From an uncultured Megasphaera sp. (GTDB taxonomy: Bacteria > Bacillota > Negativicutes > Veillonellales > Megasphaeraceae): a DNA stretch of 9,530 nt. Under the pieces are notes generated by a model. The model worked only from the letters and a program-made list of their open reading frames with translations. It did no database searches and had not been told where the DNA came from. The stretch spans positions 1-9,530 of the forward strand of contig CABQJB010000068.1 of the NCBI GenBank assembly GCA_902464195.1, in the 5' to 3' direction. Positions 1 through 5,402 of this stretch are shown piece by piece (the stretch's first letter is position 1; the number at the start of each line of letters is the position of its first letter). The position numbers and the translations under genes were made by a program.

Positions 1-2
1 AA

Positions 3-31
3 TTTATAAAAAAAATCAAACGTTTGTTCAA
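3..31 (-). promoter_or_regulatory. Divergent promoter reading off the left edge, probably for lexA
   Basis: Read on the minus strand, TTGAAC (31 to 26) and TATAAA (8 to 3) are separated by 17 bases, a good sigma-A-type pair. The LexA-like box at 18-29 overlaps its -35 element, so an SOS gene is expected just outside the window. In Bacillus and relatives lexA lies divergent to yneA, which makes lexA the natural guess. The gene itself is not visible. Confidence 0.45.
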
Positions 32-121
32 AATATCTTGACAAGAACAACCGTTCGACGATATAATAAAACCATCGACGAACTGTTGTTCTAAGAAAAT
101 TCGTTCTAAGAACGTTCGTTT
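18..121 (+). promoter_or_regulatory. Cluster of five LexA (SOS) boxes
   Basis: The Gram-positive LexA box is GAAC-N4-GTTC. Two exact matches occur: GAAC-AACC-GTTC at 45-56 and GAAC-TGTT-GTTC at 80-91. Three one-mismatch matches occur: AAAC-GTTT-GTTC at 18-29, GAAA-ATTC-GTTC at 95-106 and GAAC-GTTC-GTTT at 110-121. The last three are exactly 15 bases apart and share the direct repeat GTTCTAAGAA (88-97 and 103-112). The box at 18-29 sits on the -35 of the divergent promoter, and the one at 45-56 sits inside the plus-strand promoter. Control by LexA is inferred from the motif. Confidence 0.78.
38..67 (+). promoter_or_regulatory. Strong sigma-A promoter of the yneA-like gene
   Basis: A perfect TTGACA (38-43) and a perfect TATAAT (62-67) are separated by 18 bases. 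A full LexA box (45-56) lies in the spacer between them, so bound repressor would exclude RNA polymerase. Transcription should start near 74, leaving a leader of about 70 bases that carries three more boxes. Confidence 0.8.
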
Positions 122-142
122 CGAAAGTCAGGAGTGATTGCC

Positions 143-430
143 ATGAAATATGTTGTCTTGGCCGTATTGGCCCTCTTTATGTGTACCCAAATCGGCTGGA
201 GTTACCAGCCTTCACAGGAATTCGTTTCCGTCGCCGTCGAACCGGGGCAGACCGTCTGGCAGCTGGCCTCTGTCGCAGCCGGTGATGATACGGACGTGCG
301 CCAGGTCATGGATTCGATTTTAAAAGAAAATGGCCTGACCGGCACCAGTGACATCCGTCCGGGTCAGGTCCTGCGCCTGCCGGTCGCACCGGGCCGGGCC
401 GAACAGGTGCGGACGGCGCTGGCCCGGTAG
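143..430 (+). CDS. yneA: YneA-like SOS-induced cell division inhibitor (LysM, single membrane segment)
   Basis: A 95-residue protein. Residues 1-20 are a hydrophobic membrane anchor or uncleaved signal segment, and residues about 27-76 form a LysM domain, with a VEPGQTVWQLA start and an IRPGQVLRLP end. In Bacillus, YneA is made after DNA damage, sits at the membrane facing the wall, and delays septation until repair is done; that role is inferred here from architecture and control. ATG at 143 is chosen because AGGAG (130-134) lies 8 bases ahead of it; the GTG at 134 overlaps that ribosome binding site and is unlikely. The promoter is studded with LexA boxes. The gene runs convergent to the recombinase gene with 8 bases between the stops. 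Membership of the general LysM family is very likely; the YneA role is likely. Confidence 0.75.
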   Translation: MKYVVLAVLALFMCTQIGWSYQPSQEFVSVAVEPGQTVWQLASVAAGDDTDVRQVMDSILKENGLTGTSDIRPGQVLRLPVAPGRAEQVRTALAR

Positions 431-438
431 CTGGTGGA

Positions 439-1434
439 TTAGTGCGAATCTTCGGTGATCTTTAAGATCGGGCTGTCGATGAGGCGGTCTGCTTCGTCGA
501 TGTAACGGCGCACGATGGCCTGGGACTTATGCCGGGTCTGGCGCATGATCTGCCGTTCTTCGACGTGATGCTGGGCCGCCGACGTGGCAAAGCCGTGGCG
601 CAGGCTGTGGGCGCCGTAGTCGTCGGGGTTCATGCCCATGAGCCCGGCATAGTGCTTGACGATGAGAGCGATAGATTTATCGGAAATCCGAGTTTTACGG
701 ACATGATGCCCTTTCGTCAATCCCCGAAAGACCGGCCCTGTCGTGATGCCGCTGACATCGAGCCATTTCTGCAAAGCCGTGACGGCACAGAGGTCCTTGT
801 CTTTGACCATGGGGATGGCGATCATCTGGCCCTGGTCAAACTGGTCCGTCTTCGATTTGCGCAGGGTAATGAGCAGGCCCAGGCGGGTGAATTTCAGGTC
901 TTCCACGTCGATGCCGGCCAGTTCCGACCGGCGCAGGGCTCCGTAGAAGCCGACCAGCAGGATGGCCTTGTCGCGGACCTGCTGGATTTCGTCGCCTTCG
1001 AGATAGGTCAGCATTTCCTTGATATCGTCGAAAAGGATCGGCGCCTTGCCGTGCTGGATGGTCCCTTTCATGCGCTTGATGCCCCGCAGGGCGTTCTTGA
1101 CGATGGGGTAGCGGCAGGGATTCTCTTTGAGACCGGCGGCGTCGAAATTCTCGGTCAGGGCACTGATGCGCCGGGCGATGGTATTGGCCTTGGCGTTGTC
1201 AGCCAGGTCGTTGATGTAATTGACGATGGTCTCTGGTTCGGCCGGGAACGACGACAGCTGGTGATAGCTGCACCAGTCGCAGAAGTCATTCCAGTCTGAC
1301 CGGTAGGCATCGACCGTATTGGCAGCCCGGGCCGTATACAGGCTCTGCCGGGCCTTGCTGGATAATTTATCATTCTGGGCAATGACTTCACTGCGGCCGA
1401 TAAAAAAATTCGGCGCATCCGGTATTTTTGTCAT
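439..1434 (-). CDS. Tyrosine recombinase / site-specific integrase
   Basis: A 331-residue tyrosine recombinase that cuts and rejoins DNA through a 3'-phosphotyrosine. Residues about 28-125 are the SAM-like core-binding domain and about 130-320 the catalytic domain. Visible catalytic residues are R168 (in GALRRSEL), K195 (in KSKTD), H276 and R279 (in AHSLRHG), H302 (in RHKS) and the nucleophile Y311 (in RRYID), so it should be active. AAAGGAGG lies about 8 bases ahead of the ATG, supporting this start. It is a solo gene: no excisionase, phage genes, tRNA or att duplication is visible, and its base composition matches its neighbours. That argues against a fresh prophage remnant and for a resident recombinase of unknown target. 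It lacks an obvious promoter of its own. An imperfect inverted repeat immediately upstream (1450-1483) could be its site or an operator. XerC/XerD identity is not claimed, because the N-terminal region looks different. Confidence 0.9.
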   Translation of the reverse strand: MTKIPDAPNFFIGRSEVIAQNDKLSSKARQSLYTARAANTVDAYRSDWNDFCDWCSYHQLSSFPAEPETIVNYINDLADNAKANTIARRISALTENFDAAGLKENPCRYPIVKNALRGIKRMKGTIQHGKAPILFDDIKEMLTYLEGDEIQQVRDKAILLVGFYGALRRSELAGIDVEDLKFTRLGLLITLRKSKTDQFDQGQMIAIPMVKDKDLCAVTALQKWLDVSGITTGPVFRGLTKGHHVRKTRISDKSIALIVKHYAGLMGMNPDDYGAHSLRHGFATSAAQHHVEERQIMRQTRHKSQAIVRRYIDEADRLIDSPILKITEDSH

Positions 1435-1449
1435 ATTTAAACCTCCTTT

Positions 1450-1483
1450 GGGCAGTTTACAAAAAACACTTGTGAATCTGCCC
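1450..1483. repeat. Imperfect inverted repeat with 7-bp centre between recombinase and TVP38 genes
   Basis: Left arm GGGCAGTTTACAA (1450-1462) and right arm TTGTGAATCTGCCC (1470-1483) are inverted copies, with one extra base and one mismatch, around a 7-base centre (1463-1469). Two arms of 13-14 bases around a 6-8 base centre is the general shape of a tyrosine recombinase core site, but also of a dimeric repressor operator. It overlaps the putative TVP38 promoter. Confidence 0.55.
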
Positions 1484-1499
1484 TTTTTAGGTATACAAT
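1470..1499 (+). promoter_or_regulatory. Possible promoter of the TVP38-family gene
   Basis: TTGTGA (1470-1475) is followed after 18 bases by TACAAT (1494-1499); TATACA at 1492 with a 16-base spacer is an alternative. The -35 lies in the right arm of the inverted repeat at 1450-1483, so a protein bound there would block it. The match is moderate only. Confidence 0.35.
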
Positions 1500-1531
1500 A
1501 GAATTATCAAGGGTGAGAGAAGGGGATATCT

Positions 1532-2209
1532 ATGGCTATTCGCAATGGTCCTTTATGGGACAAAGTGATGAAAGGCGCCGTCTGCCTGGGCTTATTCCTG
1601 GCTTTTTGGAGCGTCCAGTGGGTCATCCCCGACTTCTATCAGGAACTGTTCCGCTTGAGTCTGGCCGGTGATGTCGACGGCCTCATCGATTATATTTCTT
1701 CCTTCGGCATCTATGCGGCCCTCATCAGTATCTTCATGATTACCGTGACCGACATGACCGGCCTGCCGTCGATTCCCTTTCTGACCGTCAACGGAGCCAT
1801 CTTCGGCCTCGTGCCGGGCCTTATTATTTCTTGGGTCGGCGAAGTCTTGGGGACGGAACTGAGTTTTATCATCTTGCGGACCGTTCTGCGCCGCCAGGCC
1901 ATCCATGTCATTTCCCGTCATCACTTGCGGAATCAGCTCGACAAGTACAGCCGCTTCCCGACGCTGGCCATCGCCCGGTCCATTCCGTATATCCCCAACG
2001 TCCCCTTTACGGCCATCGCCGCCGTCAGCCACCTCAGCCAGAAAGACCATTTCCTGGCGACGGCTGTCGGCAAGGTCCCGCGGGTCGTCATCGAAGTTCT
2101 TTTAGGCCATGACCTCATCCACCTCAGCCAGCACAGTGGGCGGCTGATGTTCTGGGTCATCCTGACGGTCCTGATCTGCTACTGCTGGCACCGCCATCAG
2201 CAGGTTTAG
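1532..2209 (+). CDS. TVP38/TMEM64 (DedA, SNARE-associated) family membrane protein
   Basis: A 225-residue integral membrane protein. Hydrophobic stretches lie near residues 14-32, 54-73, 82-115, 147-166 and 204-220. The family pattern is visible: a glycine-rich VNGAIFGLVPG segment (86-96) followed by GEVLGTELSFIILR (103-116), and later ARSIPYIPNVPFTAIAAVS (148-166). DedA/TVP38 proteins sit in the cytoplasmic membrane, and several members flip phospholipids or carrier lipids or affect proton homeostasis; the exact substrate cannot be told here. The start is supported by AAGGGG upstream. The gene is divergent from the recombinase gene and convergent with the TSUP gene, sharing 4 bases at the stop codons. 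Confidence 0.85.
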   Translation: MAIRNGPLWDKVMKGAVCLGLFLAFWSVQWVIPDFYQELFRLSLAGDVDGLIDYISSFGIYAALISIFMITVTDMTGLPSIPFLTVNGAIFGLVPGLIISWVGEVLGTELSFIILRTVLRRQAIHVISRHHLRNQLDKYSRFPTLAIARSIPYIPNVPFTAIAAVSHLSQKDHFLATAVGKVPRVVIEVLLGHDLIHLSQHSGRLMFWVILTVLICYCWHRHQQV

Positions 2210-2967
2210 CGGCCGAAGAGGACCATGATGATGCCGCCCAGGGTCGGCATGGCGACGATAGCCGCCTTGAGCAGGGGCTTAGGGGCTAAGTGCGTGAACT
2301 TTGCACCTATATAGGCGCCGATGCTTAGGCCCAGCAGGGTCTGGACGAAAATCCACAGGTCCAGGCGGCCGTTGAACAAGTAGCTCAAGCCGCCGGCAGC
2401 CGAAATGGGCAGGACGATCATCATGCAGGTCCCGATAGCGTGGAGCAGGGAAATACCGAAAACGACCATCAGGGCCAGCTGGATGAAGGCCGCGGCCCCG
2501 ATGCCGAAGGCGCCGGACAGGAAGCCGACGATGAGGCCCGTAATGATGCCGTAGATATAGAGCTTCCGGCCCGTCAGGGCTGTCGTCCGCACGGGAAAGT
2601 GCCGGGTCAGCCAGGCGTCTTGGTAGAGGCGGACATAGAGAATCAGGCCGGAAGCGATGAGCATGAGCGACGTCATCGTCGCCAGCAGTTCCGACGGCAT
2701 GATGTTGGACACATTGGCGCCGGCAATCGAGCCGATCATACCGCTGCCGCCGATGATGGCCCCAGGCTTCACATCGACTTCATGTTCCCGGTAATGACTG
2801 ACCGTCCCAGAAATCATGGTAAAAGTCATGGCCGCCAGGGCAACGGCTAGGGCTGTATGGACGGGAACACCGAAACCGACAGTCAACAGCGTAATCGTGA
2901 CGCCGGCGCCACCCGCCCCGACAAAGCCGATGACAGAGCCTAACAAAATCATGGCAACGAAAATCAT
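2206..2967 (-). CDS. TSUP-family (TauE/SafE) membrane permease
   Basis: A 253-residue, very hydrophobic protein with two related halves, the hallmark of TSUP permeases. The first half opens with GFVGAGGAG (14-22) and the second with GFLSGAFGIGAA (148-159). This family usually moves sulfite, sulfonates, thiosulfate or related small anions across the cytoplasmic membrane; no substrate can be read from the sequence. The start at 2967 is chosen because a GGGGG ribosome binding site (2978-2982) lies 10 bases ahead and because a good minus-strand promoter -10 lies at 3007-3012. A longer in-frame start at 3039 would be upstream of that promoter and adds a non-conserved-looking leader. It overlaps the convergent TVP38 gene by 4 bases and is divergent from the LOG gene, with which it shares a symmetric control region. 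Confidence 0.87.
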   Translation of the reverse strand: MIFVAMILLGSVIGFVGAGGAGVTITLLTVGFGVPVHTALAVALAAMTFTMISGTVSHYREHEVDVKPGAIIGGSGMIGSIAGANVSNIMPSELLATMTSLMLIASGLILYVRLYQDAWLTRHFPVRTTALTGRKLYIYGIITGLIVGFLSGAFGIGAAAFIQLALMVVFGISLLHAIGTCMMIVLPISAAGGLSYLFNGRLDLWIFVQTLLGLSIGAYIGAKFTHLAPKPLLKAAIVAMPTLGGIIMVLFGR

Positions 2968-2990
2968 AACGAAAAATCCCCCTAAATATA

Positions 2991-2999
2991 TGATATAAT
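2991..2999 (+). promoter_or_regulatory. Extended -10 promoter of the LOG gene
   Basis: TGATATAAT is an exact extended -10. Transcription would start near 3006. It faces the minus-strand -10 at 3007-3015, so the two promoters overlap head-on and RNA polymerase can probably occupy only one at a time. Confidence 0.6.
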
Positions 3000-3006
3000 A
3001 ACACAT

Positions 3007-3015
3007 ATTATACCA
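3007..3015 (-). promoter_or_regulatory. Extended -10 promoter of the TSUP gene
   Basis: On the minus strand the sequence reads TGGTATAAT, an exact extended -10 (TGnTATAAT). No good -35 is seen at the expected distance, as is usual for extended -10 promoters. Transcription would start near 3000, giving a leader of about 33 bases ahead of the ATG at 2967. Confidence 0.6.
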
Positions 3016-3044
3016 TATATTAGGGGAAAGAAAGGACATAACTT

Positions 3045-3851
3045 ATGAATATTACCGTTTATCTTGGCTCCCGCTGCGGGAACCGGTCTTGTTATGCTGA
3101 TTATGCTTATGCGTTAGGAGCCTGGATTGCCCGCCACGGGCACACCCTCGTTTACGGCGGCAGCCGGACCGGGCTCATGGGGAAACTGGCTGACGGCGCT
3201 TTGCAGGCCGGGGGCCAAGTCATCGGCGTGGAACCGCAGTTCTTCATGGATGAGGAATTACAGCATGAAGGCTTGACGAAACTGATCGTGACGCCGGATA
3301 TGATGTCGCGCAAGCAGCAGATGATGGATTTAGGCGATATCTTCCTGGCCTTTCCCGGCGGTATCGGAACGCTGGAAGAAATCAGCCAGGTCATGAGCCA
3401 GGTGAAACTGCATCAGATGGAAGGGCGCTTTGCCTTCCTCGACTTCGACGGCTATTACCAGCCCATGAAGGCCTTGCTCCAGCAGATGAGCGACGAAGGC
3501 TTCGTCGACGAGGATTGGGCCGACGCCGTACCCTTCCTGCCGTCCTTTGCGGCGCTGACGGCCTTTGTCCTCGGCCGCGACCTGCCCAGGCCCGGCGAAA
3601 CGTGGCGCCATTTCAAGAACCATATGTACCGCATCCTCGATTTAGCCGACGACGCCGAAACGGGCGAGACTTACGTCGTCTATAAGACCTTATATGGCGA
3701 ATACCGCGACTTCATCCGGCCTCTAGACATGTTCCTCAGCGAAGTGGACCATGACAAATATCCCGACGTCCGACAGAAATGGCGCTTTGAAAAAACGGCG
3801 GGACTCTGCTCGTGGAATCCCGCCATTTCCAGTCAATATCTGAAGAAATGA
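3045..3851 (+). CDS. LOG-family (lysine-decarboxylase-like) nucleotide phosphoribohydrolase with extra C-terminal region
   Basis: A 268-residue protein. Residues 1 to about 180 are a Rossmann-like LOG domain: a GSR start (8-10), YGGSRTGLMG (37-46), the SRK motif with R89, and the signature PGGIGTLEE (104-112) with catalytic E112. LOG enzymes cleave the N-glycosidic bond of purine nucleoside 5'-monophosphates, including cytokinin ribotides, releasing the base; a house-cleaning role on modified nucleotides is plausible in bacteria. Typical bacterial LOG proteins are near 190 residues, so about 80 C-terminal residues (from about 188) are extra, rich in charged and aromatic residues and without a domain I recognise. 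AAAGGA (3031-3036) lies 8 bases ahead of the ATG. The stop codon is 2 bases from that of the convergent PhoH gene, and the PhoH terminator is embedded in its last 60 bases. Confidence 0.87.
   Translation: MNITVYLGSRCGNRSCYADYAYALGAWIARHGHTLVYGGSRTGLMGKLADGALQAGGQVIGVEPQFFMDEELQHEGLTKLIVTPDMMSRKQQMMDLGDIFLAFPGGIGTLEEISQVMSQVKLHQMEGRFAFLDFDGYYQPMKALLQQMSDEGFVDEDWADAVPFLPSFAALTAFVLGRDLPRPGETWRHFKNHMYRILDLADDAETGETYVVYKTLYGEYRDFIRPLDMFLSEVDHDKYPDVRQKWRFEKTAGLCSWNPAISSQYLKK
3790..3824 (-). terminator. Rho-independent terminator of the PhoH gene, inside the LOG coding sequence
   Basis: On the minus strand GGCGGGA (3824 to 3818) pairs with TCCCGCC (3803 to 3797) around a 14-base loop, then G and six T residues (3795-3790). 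This has the form of an intrinsic terminator and lies 30-64 bases past the PhoH stop codon. It is encoded within the last codons of the convergent LOG gene. Confidence 0.8.
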
Positions 3852-3853
3852 GT

Positions 3854-5218
3854 CTATAAGCGCTGAATCGCATCGAGGGCCAGCGGCGACCGTTCACATT
3901 CGTCGGCCATCATGGTCAGCTGATAGCATAAGGGGCTGCCTTTCATTTTGCCGGCAGCATAAGTCAAGCCGTTAGTCCGTTCATCCAGGAAGGGTTTGTC
4001 GATTTGGTTGGGGTCGCCGACGAGGATGATCTTCGTGCCTTTCCCGGCCCGGGTGATGATGCCTTTGACCTGGTTCGGCGTCATGTTCTGGGCTTCGTCG
4101 ATGATGAGGTATGTCTTTTCCAGGGAGCGGCCGCGGATGAAATTGAGGGCTTCTGTCTGGATGAGCTGGCGGTCGAAGATTTCCTCGATTTTTTCGGCCA
4201 GTTCCCGTTCGTTGTCGTAGCGTTCGTCCTCGTTGCTGTCGATGAGCTGTTCCAAGTTGTCGATGATAGGCCGCATGAGGGGAGAAATCTTTTCCTGTTC
4301 GTCGCCGGGCAGGAAGCCGATGTCCGAGTCGAACTGGGCATTGGGCCGGCAGATGAGGATGCGCCGGTATTCGCCGGTTGGATGGTTGACGATTTTTTCC
4401 AGGCCCACGGCCAGGGAATAGAAGGTCTTTGCCGTCCCGGCCTGGCCTTTGACGATGACCAGGGGCGCTTCCGAAGCCGGCTGCATGAGGGCTTCCTGCA
4501 TGAAATACTGACCGGCATTGCGCGGCTTGATGCCGTAAGGCGTGACGCGGCTGTAGGTCAGGGGCAGGACCCGTCCCTGATGGACCCGGCCCAAATGGGT
4601 TTTACGGAGAGACGCGTCGGCCTGTAAGATGACGAATTCATTTTCCTGGACTTCCGGTGCATAACTGCGGCCATCCCGGTCAGTCAGATAGAGCTGGCTG
4701 ACGGCGACGCCCTGGTTCAGGAAATCATCGAATGATGCTTCCGGCACATAACAGGTCAGGCGGCCGGTGTAGGCGTTTTTTTCCGGCAGGACCTGTTCGC
4801 GGCTGAAGTCCTGGGCCTCGATATTCAGTACCTGCGCTTTCAGGCGCAGGACCAGGTCCTTGGTGACCAGGATGGGCTGGCACTGCTGCAGATGACGGCA
4901 GACTTTGAGGATACGGTTGTCGGCCTGGTCATTGGGCAGGGAATCGGGAAGGGCTTCATGGACGCAATTGATTTCGATACGCAGCGTACCGCCGTTATCC
5001 AAGGGGACTCCGTCGAGCAGATTGCCCCGGAGACGCAGGCGTTCTAAAAAACGGATGGCTTGACGGGCATTGAACCCGCGTTCACCATCCGCTTTTTTCA
5101 ACCCGTCCAGCTCTTCGACGACAACCAGGGGAATGACGACGTGATTGTCTTCAAAACACTGCATGGCATACGGCGCCTGAATGAGCACATTCGTATCGAG
5201 TACATAAGTCTTTGCCAT
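3854..5218 (-). CDS. PIN-PhoH fusion ATPase (PhoH2/YlaK type)
   Basis: A 454-residue protein. Residues 1 to about 140 are a PIN nuclease domain: YVLDTNVLI (5-13, D8), acidic E35/E36, D100 in ADNRIL and D121. Residues about 240-450 are a PhoH ATPase, with Walker A GQAGTAKT (258-265), Walker B LIIDEAQ (371-377) and GDPNQID (401-407). PhoH2 proteins couple a ribonuclease to an ATP-driven RNA-unwinding motor in the cytoplasm; a role in RNA processing or stress is inferred. ATG at 5218 is chosen because AAAGGTGGGA lies just ahead and the PIN core begins at once (MAKTYVLDTNVL); in-frame extension to 5290 would add a leader unlike the family. The Walker A glycine before lysine is replaced by alanine (A263), which is uncommon. 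No antitoxin-like gene precedes it, unlike mycobacterial phoH2 loci. It has its own terminator at 3790-3824. Confidence 0.9.
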   Translation of the reverse strand: MAKTYVLDTNVLIQAPYAMQCFEDNHVVIPLVVVEELDGLKKADGERGFNARQAIRFLERLRLRGNLLDGVPLDNGGTLRIEINCVHEALPDSLPNDQADNRILKVCRHLQQCQPILVTKDLVLRLKAQVLNIEAQDFSREQVLPEKNAYTGRLTCYVPEASFDDFLNQGVAVSQLYLTDRDGRSYAPEVQENEFVILQADASLRKTHLGRVHQGRVLPLTYSRVTPYGIKPRNAGQYFMQEALMQPASEAPLVIVKGQAGTAKTFYSLAVGLEKIVNHPTGEYRRILICRPNAQFDSDIGFLPGDEQEKISPLMRPIIDNLEQLIDSNEDERYDNERELAEKIEEIFDRQLIQTEALNFIRGRSLEKTYLIIDEAQNMTPNQVKGIITRAGKGTKIILVGDPNQIDKPFLDERTNGLTYAAGKMKGSPLCYQLTMMADECERSPLALDAIQRL

Positions 5219-5402
5219 AAAAAATCCCACCTTTACTCTATTTTCTTCAGCATACCAGCCGAACATATAGAGTCTGTAAAGAAGGGGCAAATAATAGGCA
5301 TAATAGGGAATCTTTAGCTAGATGATGGCAGGAAATCGCTCCTATTGTGTAGAATAGATAACAAAAGAGAATTTTATCATATAGTAATATAGGAGTGATA
5401 CT

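Larger units (their letters stand above)
2979..3026. repeat. Large dyad covering the TSUP/LOG divergent promoters
   Basis: The left arm (2979-3000) begins CCCCTAAATATATG and the right arm (3006-3026), read in reverse complement, begins CCCCTAATATATGG. Over 21-22 bases the arms differ by one indel and one substitution, around a 5-base centre ACACA (3001-3005). Each arm holds one extended -10 element, and the left arm also contains the ribosome binding site of the TSUP gene. The low G+C of the stem argues against a strong RNA terminator. Confidence 0.7.

Noticed and set aside
134..136. GTG as start of the yneA-like gene
   Set aside because: The GTG overlaps the AGGAG ribosome binding site that is correctly spaced for the ATG at 143.
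394..427. G+C-rich inverted repeat at the end of the yneA-like gene as a terminator
   Set aside because: CCGGGCC (394-400) can pair with GGCCCGG (421-427), but no T tract follows on either strand and such matches are common in G+C-rich coding DNA.
529..1299. 256-residue plus-strand open frame
   Set aside because: It lies wholly antisense to the tyrosine recombinase, whose catalytic residues are all in place; it has no ribosome binding site or recognisable domain and is a high-G+C shadow.
439..1434. Prophage or integrative element remnant
   Set aside because: Only the recombinase is present: no phage genes, excisionase, tRNA target or flanking direct repeats were seen, and composition matches the neighbours.
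1592..2050. 152-residue minus-strand open frame
   Set aside because: Antisense to the TVP38-family gene, with low-complexity Asp/Gly-rich translation typical of a shadow.
2968..3039. Longer N-terminus for the TSUP permease
   Set aside because: This would begin upstream of the gene's own -10 element; the ATG at 2967 has a ribosome binding site and starts the first membrane segment.
4004..4627. 207-residue plus-strand open frame
   Set aside because: Antisense to the PhoH ATPase domain; composition is that of a mirrored coding strand and no start signal precedes it.
5219..5290. Longer N-terminus for PhoH
   Set aside because: The PIN domain begins directly at MAKTYVLDTN with a good ribosome binding site; the extra 24 residues do not look like a domain.
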